Positions 33,226-42,513 of a stretch of DNA of 47,905 bases are shown piece after piece. This DNA comes from Oscillospiraceae bacterium (GTDB taxonomy: Bacteria; Bacillota; Clostridia; Oscillospirales; Oscillospiraceae). A program made the position numbers and the translations under genes. The number at the start of each line of letters is the position of its first letter. Position 1 is the first letter of the stretch. The stretch spans positions 1-47,905 of the forward strand of contig SVMF01000019.1 in NCBI GenBank assembly GCA_015067565.1, read 5' to 3'. Below the pieces are notes generated by a model that worked only from the letters and a program-made list of their open reading frames with translations, searched no databases and was not told where the DNA came from.

Positions 33226-33748
33226 ACGGATCTCCGATTTGATGGATTTTCTTCACAAGCCAATAAAACAGCGGTTGTGTCAGCATGGACAGCGCAACGC
33301 AGGGCAGAAGCTTCTGGATAAACAAGGATGGGTGCATTGCGCTTGTGAGATATTTGAATACGAAAATGATGCAGTGCAGGGTAAAATGTGTGGCAGCCGT
33401 CATCAGGAAAACGGTGAGGAAGCGGTTGGTAAGAAGGCTGCGGCACAGGATGCTGCACATGATGGGCAGCACGGTCAACACGGCAATGGTGATGCTGCCG
33501 CTGTCGGCCCCCGACAAAAACCAGAACAGACTGGTCCACAGAGCAAACCAGCCGCCGCTCTGCGGCCCCTCGCGCATACACACACAGGTGATAACGATGG
33601 GGATAAAATCGGGCACGATGCCGAAAATGGGACGGTCTGCAAGCACGACGGTCTGCAGCATCATCGCAAGCAGGAATATCAGCGCATAGAGCGTCCAACG
33701 CAAAATGTGCAGCCACTGCCGCGGGGTAATATAGAGCTTATCGAGCAT
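33212..33748 (-). CDS. mreD: rod-shape determining protein MreD
   Basis: A 178-aa integral membrane protein with about five hydrophobic segments (17-37, 45-58, 66-80, 88-105, 115-135) and a short cytoplasmic tail. Sequence conservation in MreD is weak; the call rests on size, topology, the FGIVPDFIPIVI segment and the position between mreC and pbp2. It helps organise the elongation complex. Confidence 0.88.
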   Translation of the reverse strand: MLDKLYITPRQWLHILRWTLYALIFLLAMMLQTVVLADRPIFGIVPDFIPIVITCVCMREGPQSGGWFALWTSLFWFLSGADSGSITIAVLTVLPIMCSILCRSLLTNRFLTVFLMTAATHFTLHCIIFVFKYLTSAMHPSLFIQKLLPCVALSMLTQPLFYWLVKKIHQIGDPYEST

Positions 33749-33765
33749 TGCTGCACCCTCCTTTG

Positions 33766-34596
33766 TTAATCACTGATGAATTGCGTGATGACAAACACCT
33801 GCTCGAGGTTGTCAAACGAGGTGGCAGGACGCAGTACAGCATACTTGGAGATACCCGTTTCGTCAAAGCCTGCATCTTCGATGTAGCCGAGGATCAGACC
33901 CTTTGGGTAGACGGTCGAACCGGTGGTAACGACCTGGTCGTTGTTGCGCAGAACGGCTTCGTTGGGCAGATAATTCATACGGAGCTTTCCCTCATTGCCG
34001 GTGATATACGAGCCCTGCACAACGCCCGTGCTTCCGGAGGAGGCCACGGAGGCGCTGATTTCCAAAGAGGTATCAAGGATGGTGGTGACGGTGGCCCAGT
34101 TCGATCCGACCTGCGTGATCAGACCAATGACCTGAGAATTTTCCGTCACGACGACCATACCGGTATCGAGACCTGCATTGGTACCTTTGCCGATGGTGAA
34201 GCTGCTTTTCCAGTTCGAGGAATCCCACGCAATGACATAGGCTGCCGTGAACTGGTAGTCCACATGCTCCTCGCTGAGCTTCAGCAGCTCACGCAGACGC
34301 TCATTTTCACGCTGCAGCGAGTCGGCACTTCTGACATCGTCCTCCATCTGTGCAATGCGCTCGAGGAGGTAGGCATTTTCTGCCTCCAACGATTCATACT
34401 TGAAAATATAATCATAATAACGCTCGACCTGACGGGTGATCGCCTTCACACCGCCACGAATGGGCGAGAGAACCGATTGCACCGCACGCTCTGCCCAGGT
34501 GACGCCGAACAGCGCCGATATGATCGAGGTTGCGACGGAAAGAATGACCGCCAAAAGCAGGATCAGCTTTACACGGCCGTTTAACAGCTTTTTCAA
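33766..34596 (-). CDS. mreC: rod-shape determining protein MreC
   Basis: A 276-aa protein with one N-terminal membrane helix (about 10-28), a coiled coil (about 65-105, EAENAYLLERIAQMEDDVRSADSLQRENERLRELL) and an extracytoplasmic beta domain with SSFTIGKGTNAGLDTGMVVV and GLITQVGSNWATVTTILD. MreC bridges MreB/RodA and PBP2 during elongation. It starts nine bases after maf and ends 17 bases before mreD. MreB is missing from the cluster. Confidence 0.94.
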   Translation of the reverse strand: MKKLLNGRVKLILLLAVILSVATSIISALFGVTWAERAVQSVLSPIRGGVKAITRQVERYYDYIFKYESLEAENAYLLERIAQMEDDVRSADSLQRENERLRELLKLSEEHVDYQFTAAYVIAWDSSNWKSSFTIGKGTNAGLDTGMVVVTENSQVIGLITQVGSNWATVTTILDTSLEISASVASSGSTGVVQGSYITGNEGKLRMNYLPNEAVLRNNDQVVTTGSTVYPKGLILGYIEDAGFDETGISKYAVLRPATSFDNLEQVFVITQFISD

Positions 34597-34605
34597 ACGA
34601 TCACC

Positions 34606-35181
34606 TCAAGAGCCAAGTAATTTTACACCGAGCTTTCGTAAAATAGTCGAAAGCGTGCATACGGGAAGTCCCATGACGTTGTAGAAATCTCCGTCGATGC
34701 CGACGATGAACATGGCAGCCAGACCCTGAATGGCATAGCCACCGGCCTTGTCCATCGGTTCCCCCGTTGCGATGTAAGCGCGGATCTCCTCGTCAGACAA
34801 GTGGCGCATACGCAAGGTGGTGATGACGGTGGTTGCCTCCATGTGTTTGCCATGAATGACGCACAGACCGGTCATGACCTCGTGATTCCGGCCGGACAGA
34901 CGGCGAAGCATAGAGAAAGCATCCGCTTCGCTGCGGGGTTTTCCCATGATCAGACCGTCGCAGACCACGATGGTATCTGCGGCGATGATGATGTCATCGT
35001 CGTGGCAGGTGGGCAAAATGGCCTGCGCCTTGCCGATACTGATACGACAGACCTCGTCAAAGGGGGATGCGGACAGGTTCATGGTCTCGTCATGCTCAGC
35101 GGTGCGAACGACGAAATCCAGTCCCATGCGAGATAAAAGCTCGCTTCTTCTGGGAGAGGCTGAAGCCAAAATAATATCCAT
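34606..35181 (-). CDS. maf: Maf-family nucleoside triphosphate pyrophosphatase
   Basis: A 191-aa house-cleaning enzyme that hydrolyses non-canonical nucleotides such as dTTP/UTP analogues. The N-terminal ILASASPRRSELL signature is perfect, followed by AADTIVVCDG with the catalytic aspartate, and GYAIQGLAAMFIVGIDGDFYNVMGLPV near the C-terminus. The start is ATG at 35181, after AAGGAGGTTC; the longer frame upstream overlaps U32. In Firmicutes maf is often placed just before mreBCD, as here. Confidence 0.95.
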   Translation of the reverse strand: MDIILASASPRRSELLSRMGLDFVVRTAEHDETMNLSASPFDEVCRISIGKAQAILPTCHDDDIIIAADTIVVCDGLIMGKPRSEADAFSMLRRLSGRNHEVMTGLCVIHGKHMEATTVITTLRMRHLSDEEIRAYIATGEPMDKAGGYAIQGLAAMFIVGIDGDFYNVMGLPVCTLSTILRKLGVKLLGS

Positions 35182-35192
35182 AAGGAACCTCC

Positions 35193-37277
35193 TTACTCGA
35201 CACCACGCAGGTAAAGCCCACGTGTACAAACGCCGGAATCGAAGCTCGCATTGCCGTGAAGGGAGGCGAGCACACGGTCGATTTCGGCCGGGTTTTCTGT
35301 GGTAAAGGAAAGACGAAGTGCCCAAAGGCCAAGCTCACGCAGATGTGGAAGCTTGTCAAGCATATACAGCTTCTTTCCGTTGAGAAGGACGCTGCGGCAG
35401 GAGCTTCCGTCCTTGACAACGCGGAATTCCTCGCCGATGCGGTCAACGAGCCTGGTCGTTGTGCTGCCGCAGGAGCAGGTGCCCGAGCGGTTGCGCATCA
35501 GACAGTTCTCCGTCAGCATCAGAGGAAGACGACCGTAGACCAAAAGCTCGGTCGGCAGCGGCTTGGACAGATCACGGATCTGCGGCAGGGTCATCTCGAA
35601 CGAGGCTGTGAGGCTGGAAAGTCCCAGCTTTTGCGCCATGGTGACGGCACGGGAATTGTACAGATTCAAGCCGAAATCGCCTGCGACCTCAAAACCCCTG
35701 GAACGGGCGGCGGGTAGCAGACCGAGGTTTCCGAGCAGTACCTTCCTGATGCCGACAGTGGCGGCTGCATTCATTTCGTTCAGCAGCCGCGTCATTTCCG
35801 AGTCGGGTACGACGCGGGGCAGAACCGCAGCGATCGGCTGCGTTTTCAGAAGCTCGGCGTAGAACTCCGGTTCGGCGGCAATGCGGTCGATCGGGACATA
35901 TAGAAGCTTTGGGCGAAGCTGCAAAAGTCTGGTCGTGATCTGCTCGGTTTTGAGAATGCTGACCGTCCATACGGGTGTCCGCATTTCACTCTGGATCCTT
36001 CTCGGTTCGCAGTAGATGCCGATCTGGGTCGGATTTAGTCTGCCACGCACGGCGGTTAAGTGCGTCAAAACCTCTCTGCGCAGGCGGTTGAGCTCTGCAG
36101 CACTGACGGACAGACCGGGATCGATCACGCTGCGCACACCCTCACAGAAGAAGGGGGTGCCGCCGGTCTTGGACAGACGGGAGGTAACCTCCTCAGTCGT
36201 CAGCTCATGCGTTCTGGCAGGCTCGGGCGGATGTCCCTGCGTCTTGCAGATGTTGCCGAGCGAATCCTGCACGGCGAGCATTACGGGCTGCATCCGCTTG
36301 ATGATGGCAAAGAAGTGCACACCGATGCGCTGCGGCTCGACGGCCTCGTAGCTGGCTCGCGCCTGCTGCAGAAGCTCCTTGTCCTCACGCTCAGCTACAC
36401 GGGTGCCAAACATCTGCGGGCCGATTTCTTTTTGGTAATATCCCTCCGTGAATCCCTGCCGGGAGAAGGCGGTGCGAAGCTGGCGCATTTGCTCCTGGCT
36501 GACGGTGCCTTCATCTATGGCCTTGCGGTAGATGCCCGTAGCGATGGCGACATATTCCGGCCGCTTCATGCGTCCTTCGATCTTCACACTTGCCACACCG
36601 AGCGCTTCGAGCTCCTTCATGTGCTGTACGAGGCAATTGTCCTTCAGGCTCAGAGGATAGCGGTCTTCGAAGCGACCGTAGCCGTAGGGCAGGCGGCAGG
36701 GCTGAGCGCACTGGCCGCGGTTGCCGCTTCTGCGGCCAATGACGGCAGACATATAACACTGTCCGGAGTAGCACATACAAAGTGCACCATGGACAAAGAC
36801 CTCGATCTCAATGGGACTGTTGCGGCAGATGAAGGCGATGTCCTTCATGGAAAGCTCGCGTGCCAGCACCACACGGCGCAGGCCCAGGGCAGCGGCCTCG
36901 CGCACGCCCTCGAGCGAGTGAATGCTCATCTGTGTGGAGGCATGCAGCTCGATCTGCGGTGCGATCTGCTTGCACAGTGACACGATGCCCAGATCCTGCA
37001 CGATGAAGGCGTCGACACCGGCTTCGGCCGCATGGACGATGGTCTGCGCCGCAGACGGCATCTCACGGTCAGAAACGAGGGTGTTGAGGGTCAGATGTAC
37101 CTTCACACCGCGCACATGGCAGTATCGCACGGCCTCTTTCAGCTCTTCAGTTGTAAAATTTCTCGCACCGTGGCGCGCATTGAAGCTGTCGAGTCCCAGA
37201 TAGACTGCATCGGCTCCGTTGCAAACCGCGGCGCGCAGGGCATCGAAGGACCCGGCGGGAGATAGCAATTCGAGCAT
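35193..37277 (-). CDS. peptidase U32-family protein
   Basis: A 694-aa protein of the U32 family. The N-terminal TIM-barrel-like half starts LELLSPAGSFDALRAAVCNGADAVYLG, and the U32 signature reads EVFVHGALCMCYSGQCYMSAVIG, followed by NRGQCAQPCR. Clustered cysteines in these motifs hold an Fe-S cluster in well-studied members. The long C-terminal half matches the DUF3656-type extension. Relatives such as RlhA and TrhP hydroxylate rRNA or tRNA, so RNA modification is more likely than proteolysis. It has its own promoter at 37348 and leads the unit with maf and mreCD. Confidence 0.9.
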   Translation of the reverse strand: MLELLSPAGSFDALRAAVCNGADAVYLGLDSFNARHGARNFTTEELKEAVRYCHVRGVKVHLTLNTLVSDREMPSAAQTIVHAAEAGVDAFIVQDLGIVSLCKQIAPQIELHASTQMSIHSLEGVREAAALGLRRVVLARELSMKDIAFICRNSPIEIEVFVHGALCMCYSGQCYMSAVIGRRSGNRGQCAQPCRLPYGYGRFEDRYPLSLKDNCLVQHMKELEALGVASVKIEGRMKRPEYVAIATGIYRKAIDEGTVSQEQMRQLRTAFSRQGFTEGYYQKEIGPQMFGTRVAEREDKELLQQARASYEAVEPQRIGVHFFAIIKRMQPVMLAVQDSLGNICKTQGHPPEPARTHELTTEEVTSRLSKTGGTPFFCEGVRSVIDPGLSVSAAELNRLRREVLTHLTAVRGRLNPTQIGIYCEPRRIQSEMRTPVWTVSILKTEQITTRLLQLRPKLLYVPIDRIAAEPEFYAELLKTQPIAAVLPRVVPDSEMTRLLNEMNAAATVGIRKVLLGNLGLLPAARSRGFEVAGDFGLNLYNSRAVTMAQKLGLSSLTASFEMTLPQIRDLSKPLPTELLVYGRLPLMLTENCLMRNRSGTCSCGSTTTRLVDRIGEEFRVVKDGSSCRSVLLNGKKLYMLDKLPHLRELGLWALRLSFTTENPAEIDRVLASLHGNASFDSGVCTRGLYLRGVE

Positions 37278-37347
37278 GGCGTTGACTCCTGATAAGGACG
37301 TGGGAGATGCTTATTCCAAAACGGCCTTACATAATTTATCAACATAC

Positions 37348-37356
37348 ATTATAACA
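37348..37356 (-). promoter_or_regulatory. extended -10 promoter for the U32-maf-mre unit
   Basis: On the minus strand TGTTATAAT (37356 down to 37348) forms an extended -10 with a perfect TATAAT, 71 bases before the U32 start codon. The -35 region is not convincing. Confidence 0.6.
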
Positions 37357-37733
37357 TAGAACGACCCAAAAAACCATATCTTCCGGGCAAAAACTGAAAA
37401 ATAATTGTAAATTTTCCTGTCTTGCGATCAGAATTTGCAAAACGCACAGATTTTTCTGAAAAATAGCAAAAACTATGTGCAAAACACTCAACTTATAAAC
37501 AATTGCACAGGTTTTTGCACAGGGAAGGACGCTCTTTTTCCATTTGCTGTGTCATTGCCAGGCCACAAGGGTGTGGAAATCTCAGAGTTAAGATTCTTGC
37601 CATGTAACGAAAATTCGTGCAAAACTTCGGTTTGAGCCGCAATGTCGCTGCGCTCATTACGATGATGCAATGAGGACTTTTTTGACACGCTCGAAGCGGT
37701 TTTACCGCTGTGTTAGGAATTCGTATAAATTTT
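37357..37733. other. gene-free AT-rich interval with a decayed repeat
   Basis: Between the two divergent promoters there is no gene. 37357-37540 is AT-rich with repeated TTGCACAGG / TTTTGCACAGG words (about 37503-37521). 37634-37692 holds a GCAATGA-type repeat and, on the minus strand, GTGTCAAAAAAGTC (37678-37691), which matches the left end of the 255-bp element. Beside it lies a small AGCGG/CCGCT hairpin (37694-37708). This looks like a decayed relative of the element in reverse orientation. Confidence 0.45.
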
Positions 37734-37765
37734 GCGTTTTCCATCTGTGCAATGTGCGAAAAATG

Positions 37766-37774
37766 TGATATAAT
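37766..37774 (+). promoter_or_regulatory. extended -10 promoter for the suhB-to-mnmG run
   Basis: TGATATAAT (37766-37774) is an extended -10 with a perfect hexamer, 30 bases before the start codon; GGAGGG follows at 37793. The -35 is weak. Confidence 0.65.
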
Positions 37775-37803
37775 AAAGGAAATACCGTGATCGGAGGGAA
37801 ACT

Positions 37804-38607
37804 ATGTATCGGAACATTGAGGAAATTACTCGCGCTGCGGGCAAGATTGTTTTGCAGGCGCATCATATTGAAGACAGCGTGGAGATCAAGACCTCGGCCT
37901 GCGATCTTGTGACGGCTTACGACACGGCGGTGCAGGAATTTTTGTATCGGGAGTTGTCGCTGGCCTATCCGGAGTTTGGTTTCTACGGCGAGGAAAATGA
38001 ACACTGCGAAACGCAGGGACGCAAAGGGTGGTTCATCGTCGATCCCATCGACGGCACGGCCAATTTTATCCGCAGGCTGCACCACAGCTGCATTTCCGTG
38101 GGTCTGCTGCTTGACGGAAAGATGGAGTACGGTGCGGTTTATAACCCTTATTATGACGAGATGTTTACCGCACAGCGGGGCAAGGGAGCTTTCCTGAACG
38201 GCCAGCGTATCCATGTGACGGATGTGCCGATGAACGAGAGCCTGCTTTTGTTTGGCAGCGCCATTTACTACCGTGAGACGATTCCTGCCACGCTGCGTTT
38301 TGTGCAGGAGCTGTTTCCGAGAGCGCTGGACTTCCGCCGCGGCGGTTCAGCTGCGTTGGATCTGTGCTATCTGGCGGCAGGCCGTGCGGATGTCTATTTT
38401 GAGTGCTGCATCCGTCCGTGGGACTATGCTGCAGGCAGCTTGATCGTACAGGAGGCCGGTGGCATCGTCACTGCGCTTGACGGCACACCGCTTCGCTTTT
38501 ATGACCGCTGCTCTGTGGCGGCAGGCAATCCGAAGAACTATGCAGAGCTGATGGATGTTTCAAAGAAAATCGCAGACGAACCGGATATGAAAGGAAGGAT
38601 ACGATGA
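37804..38607 (+). CDS. inositol monophosphatase-family phosphatase
   Basis: A 267-aa magnesium-dependent, lithium-sensitive phosphatase fold. The metal sites are E60-E61 in GFYGEENEH, the DPIDGTANFIRR motif and the C-terminal RPWDYAAGSLIVQEAGG. The family covers inositol monophosphatase (SuhB), 3'-phosphoadenosine-5'-phosphate phosphatase (CysQ) and others, and the exact substrate cannot be set from sequence. It is the first gene after the promoter and overlaps the next gene by four bases. Confidence 0.92.
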   Translation: MYRNIEEITRAAGKIVLQAHHIEDSVEIKTSACDLVTAYDTAVQEFLYRELSLAYPEFGFYGEENEHCETQGRKGWFIVDPIDGTANFIRRLHHSCISVGLLLDGKMEYGAVYNPYYDEMFTAQRGKGAFLNGQRIHVTDVPMNESLLLFGSAIYYRETIPATLRFVQELFPRALDFRRGGSAALDLCYLAAGRADVYFECCIRPWDYAAGSLIVQEAGGIVTALDGTPLRFYDRCSVAAGNPKNYAELMDVSKKIADEPDMKGRIR

Positions 38608-40433
38608 ACAGACGTGTTTTTGCACTGCTTTTGTGCTTGGTGATGCTCCTTACGGCCTGTGGCGGCGAAGGCAAGAAGCCGACCGAGCAGAAGGTGCAGG
38701 CGACTTTCTTTGGTTCGAGTGAGAAGCCGACGGAGCAAACCAAGGAGACAACTGAGCCGACGGAATCGACCAAACCGACCGAATCAGAGGAGAAAACAGA
38801 GCCTACCCACACACCCTATGAGGAATACGAACGAGATACCAATACCTTGTGGAAGGAACGTTCCTTCCATGAGATTGTATACGAGCGTCCGGATGATCAA
38901 AAAATTCTCGACGGATTTAAAGCGCTGCTGGAACTGATTGAGTCCGGCGCGGATTGTGACGAAATTCTGGAGGCATATCGTCCGCTCAATGCTGACACGA
39001 TGATCTTCAGCACGATGGCATCGTATGCCTATATCCGCTATTCCCTGGACCTAAATGATACCTTCTATGACGAGGAATACAAGTGGACTGAGGAACGCAC
39101 GCCTGTTTTGGCGCAGGCGGAGGAAAAATGCCTCCTTGCCATGGCAAAAAGTGATGCACGCGACGCACTGGAGGAGGAATACTTCGGTGAGGACTTCTTC
39201 GTGTTTTACGAACAAAACCCGGTCTACTCCAATGATCGTGTTGTGGAGCTGATGCAGGAGGAAAGCGCTCTGCAGGCAGAATATATGGCATTGCAGAACG
39301 AAAAGACGATCACATGGAAGGGGGAGGAGCGTTCGGTTGATGCGTTGCTGGACGATGATTCGCTCGCATATGAGGATTACATGAAGGTCGTCAGTACCTA
39401 CTATGACAAGTACAATCCGCAGTGCTCTGAGATCCTTGCAAAGCTGATCCGTGTCCGCAACGAGATGGCTCAGGAGCTGGATTACGAGAGCTATGCCCAT
39501 TTTGCCTACGCCTATTTCTTCCGACGCGACTACACGCCTGAGGATGTGGAAAAATATTTGGATGATATTGCGTTGAATATGCAAAATCTCTACTTTACAG
39601 CAGCAAGAAACGACTATTCCGTGCCGATGAAAACAGAAGAAACGATGCGCCAGCTTAAGCGGGTTGCTTACGGTCTTGGCGACGAGTTTGCGACGGCGTA
39701 CGATTTTATGGAGGCCTATGACCTGTATGATATTTCTGAATCTGCAAGCAAGATGCCCGGGTCTTATGCGACTTATCTATCGGCTTACGGAATGCCGTTT
39801 ATGTACATTTCACCGACCAATGAGATCAACGATCTGATGACGGCAAGCCACGAGTTTGGCCATTTTGTCGATGCCTACATCAACGGCAATGAAACCATTT
39901 CCATTGACTGTAACGAGATATTCTCTCAGTCGCTGGAGTATCTGGCTCTGGATGAGGCGGATCTGAATGACGAGGAATGCACGGAGCTGAGAAAATCACA
40001 GGCGGCAAATGCGGTACAGGTGTTTTTGTCGCAGGCCTGCTATGCTGATTTTGAGATGCAGATCTATCAGCTCGAGGACGAGGAGCTGACTGCTGAAAAT
40101 TTCAATCGCATCTATGCCGAGTGTATTGAGAAATATCTCTACGAAGTCGATGGGATGGAAGATATTTATGGCCCGGGCTGGTTTGAGGTGCTGCATTTCT
40201 TCGTTTCTGCACACTATGTGATCAGCTATTGCACTTCCTTGGATGCCGCACTGCAGGTCTATCAGCTTCACTTGGAGGACGGTAACGGTCTGGAACTGTA
40301 TCGCAAGCTGCTCTCCCTTGCGCCGGAACGCTCGATCAATGAGCTTTTGAAGCTGGCAGAGATGACTTCTCCGTTTGCCGAAGGGCGCATGGAGGATCTG
40401 GCAGACTTTTTGTATGAGCAAATGAAGCAATAA
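38604..40433 (+). CDS. lipid-anchored M3-family zinc metallopeptidase
   Basis: A 609-aa protein. The signal peptide ends in the lipobox LTACGG (Cys near 19), followed by a Thr/Glu/Pro-rich linker (about 24-72, repeated KPTE/TEPTE words) that may span the wall. The catalytic domain carries the zinc motif H416-E-F-G-H420 with further acidic residues near 442-452 (CNEIFSQSLEYLAL), as in M3 oligopeptidases. Most M3 enzymes are cytoplasmic, so an exported form is less usual. It probably trims peptides at the cell surface. It overlaps the preceding phosphatase gene and lies 11 bases before mnmE. Confidence 0.85.
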   Translation: MNRRVFALLLCLVMLLTACGGEGKKPTEQKVQATFFGSSEKPTEQTKETTEPTESTKPTESEEKTEPTHTPYEEYERDTNTLWKERSFHEIVYERPDDQKILDGFKALLELIESGADCDEILEAYRPLNADTMIFSTMASYAYIRYSLDLNDTFYDEEYKWTEERTPVLAQAEEKCLLAMAKSDARDALEEEYFGEDFFVFYEQNPVYSNDRVVELMQEESALQAEYMALQNEKTITWKGEERSVDALLDDDSLAYEDYMKVVSTYYDKYNPQCSEILAKLIRVRNEMAQELDYESYAHFAYAYFFRRDYTPEDVEKYLDDIALNMQNLYFTAARNDYSVPMKTEETMRQLKRVAYGLGDEFATAYDFMEAYDLYDISESASKMPGSYATYLSAYGMPFMYISPTNEINDLMTASHEFGHFVDAYINGNETISIDCNEIFSQSLEYLALDEADLNDEECTELRKSQAANAVQVFLSQACYADFEMQIYQLEDEELTAENFNRIYAECIEKYLYEVDGMEDIYGPGWFEVLHFFVSAHYVISYCTSLDAALQVYQLHLEDGNGLELYRKLLSLAPERSINELLKLAEMTSPFAEGRMEDLADFLYEQMKQ

Positions 40434-40444
40434 GGAGAAACCCT

Positions 40445-41800
40445 ATGAACGATGTCATCGCCGCAATTGCAACGGCCAAAGCACCCAGTGCGATCGGAAT
40501 CATTCGCCTTTCGGGCGAAGGCTGCGCGCAGGTTGCACAGCAGGTATTCACACTCAAGAGCGGCAGGCCGCTTGCCGAGGCTCCGCAGCGTAAGCTTCTG
40601 CTCGGCACGGTGCATGACCGCCAGGGCCGTGTGATCGATCAGGCGATGGTAGTGCGTTGCGCAGCACCACACAGCTACACGGGCGAGGATACCGTGGAAC
40701 TGCATTGCCACGGCTCCCCGGCACTTTTGGTCTCTGCGCTCGAGGCGCTGTTTGCCGCAGGTGCAAGGCAGGCCAAGGCCGGAGAATTTACCAAACGAGC
40801 CTTCCTGAACGGGCAGCTCGATCTGTCGCAGGCCGAGGCGGTCATCGATCTGATCGATGCCGAGAGTGCCGATGCTGCAGCCAATGCCGCAGGCCAGCTT
40901 GCAGGCGCGTTGACGCAGAAAATCGAGCCGATCTACAACGCGCTGACGGACTTGTGTAGCCATTTTCATGCGGTTCTGGACTATCCCGATGAGGACATTG
41001 AGGACTTCGGCCTGCAGGAACTGACCCGAACGATCCAAACCGCCAAGACGCAGATCGCCAAGCTGATTGCAGGCTACGAGCAGGGCAGGCACCTCAAGCA
41101 CGGTGTCAAGACCGTGCTTCTGGGCAGACCCAATGCCGGGAAATCTTCTGTTTTTAACGCATTGGCCGGCTATGACCGTGTGATTGTCACGCAGATTGCC
41201 GGCACGACCCGAGATACGGTGGAAGAACCTGTCCGCTTGGGCAAGGTGCTTCTGCGCCTGACCGATACGGCTGGGATCCGCGATACGAGCGACTGCATCG
41301 AGGCCCTCGGTGTCGAACGGTCGGAGAAGGCTGCGCAGGAGGCGGAGCTTGCAATCTTCGTCTGCGACAGCGCGCAGGCGCTGACCGACGAGGATGTCAG
41401 AGCCATGGAGATTGCCAAGAAAGCACCTAAGTGTCTTGCACTGCTCAACAAGTCCGATTGTGAGCAGCTGGTTACGGAGCTTCCGTTTGAAACGGTGCTG
41501 TCGGTCTCAGCCAAGACAGGCCAGAACATTGACAAGCTCAAGCAGCTGCTGGAGAGCTGGTATGCCGACGGCGTACGCTGCGATGGATCGCTTCTGACCA
41601 ATGCACGGCAGTTTGGCGCGCTGAAGCGTGCCGATGAAGCTCTGGACAGAGCACATCGTGCCCTTAGCCACGGCATTACACCCGATGCGATCCTGACCGA
41701 TGTCGAGGAGGCCATGGCCGCCATGGGCGAGGTCACGGGACACACGGTGCGTGAGGATATTACAAACCGCATTTTTGAGCGCTTCTGCGTGGGAAAATGA
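40445..41800 (+). CDS. mnmE: tRNA modification GTPase MnmE
   Basis: Works with MnmG to add (carboxymethyl)aminomethyl groups to U34 of tRNA. The N-terminal tetrahydrofolate-binding domain starts DVIAAIATAKAPSAIGIIRLSG. The G domain inserted in the helical domain has GRPNAGKSSVFNALAG, DTAGIRDT and NKSD. The C-terminal FCVGK is a close form of the invariant C-[IL]-G-K that takes part in catalysis. At 451 aa it is full-length. Confidence 0.97.
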   Translation: MNDVIAAIATAKAPSAIGIIRLSGEGCAQVAQQVFTLKSGRPLAEAPQRKLLLGTVHDRQGRVIDQAMVVRCAAPHSYTGEDTVELHCHGSPALLVSALEALFAAGARQAKAGEFTKRAFLNGQLDLSQAEAVIDLIDAESADAAANAAGQLAGALTQKIEPIYNALTDLCSHFHAVLDYPDEDIEDFGLQELTRTIQTAKTQIAKLIAGYEQGRHLKHGVKTVLLGRPNAGKSSVFNALAGYDRVIVTQIAGTTRDTVEEPVRLGKVLLRLTDTAGIRDTSDCIEALGVERSEKAAQEAELAIFVCDSAQALTDEDVRAMEIAKKAPKCLALLNKSDCEQLVTELPFETVLSVSAKTGQNIDKLKQLLESWYADGVRCDGSLLTNARQFGALKRADEALDRAHRALSHGITPDAILTDVEEAMAAMGEVTGHTVREDITNRIFERFCVGK

Positions 41801-41811
41801 TCGGAGGAAGC

Positions 41812-42498
41812 ATGAAACAAACACTTTTGAACGAATGCGAGCGACTGGGCATTGACTTGACGGACGAGCAGACAGAGCACTTTGTCTTTTTCGGTAATGC
41901 CCTGATCGAAAAAAATAAGGTGATGAACCTGACGGCCATCACCGAACCGCAGGCCGTGGCAAAGCTACACTTTGCCGACTGCCTGGCACTTTTGAAACTG
42001 GCGGATTTCCACAAGAAATCCGTCATCGACGTCGGCTGCGGTGCAGGATTTCCCGGTGTGCCGATCAAGCTTGGCGAGCCAACGGTGAAGCTGACGCTTT
42101 TAGACAGCCTGCAAAAGAGAGTGACTTGGCTGCGAGAGACCCTGGATTCTATGGGAGTCGAGGCACAGTGCGTGGCAAGCAGAGCTGAGGAATATCCGCA
42201 CAGAGAGCAATTTGACATTGCGACCTCCAGAGCGGTTGCGCGGCTGAACATTCTGTGTGAGCTGTGCCTGCCGTTTGTCAAGGTTGGCGGATATTTCCTC
42301 GCCATGAAGGCAGCGGCCGCGCAGGAGGAGCTGACGGAGTCCAAACGCGCCATCACCCTTTTGGGTGGCCGACTTGAGCGTGTGGCCGAATACGAGATCG
42401 ACGGCGCAAGACGCTGTGTACTGCTCATTCGCAAGATCAAGCCGACACCGCCGCAGTACCCCCGCCGCTTTGCCAAGATCAAGCAATCACCATTGTAA
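41812..42498 (+). CDS. rsmG: 16S rRNA m7G527 methyltransferase RsmG
   Basis: A 228-aa SAM-dependent methyltransferase. The SAM site is VIDVGCGAGFPGVPIKL (about 66-82), preceded by LTAITEPQAVAKLHFADCLAL and followed by TSRAVARLNILCELCLPFVKVGG with conserved substrate residues. ATG at 41812 follows GGAGGA. The order mnmE-rsmG-mnmG is conserved near the origin in many Firmicutes, although parB or jag neighbours are absent here. Confidence 0.95.
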   Translation: MKQTLLNECERLGIDLTDEQTEHFVFFGNALIEKNKVMNLTAITEPQAVAKLHFADCLALLKLADFHKKSVIDVGCGAGFPGVPIKLGEPTVKLTLLDSLQKRVTWLRETLDSMGVEAQCVASRAEEYPHREQFDIATSRAVARLNILCELCLPFVKVGGYFLAMKAAAAQEELTESKRAITLLGGRLERVAEYEIDGARRCVLLIRKIKPTPPQYPRRFAKIKQSPL

Positions 42499-42513
42499 AA
42501 AGGAAGGATTCAT

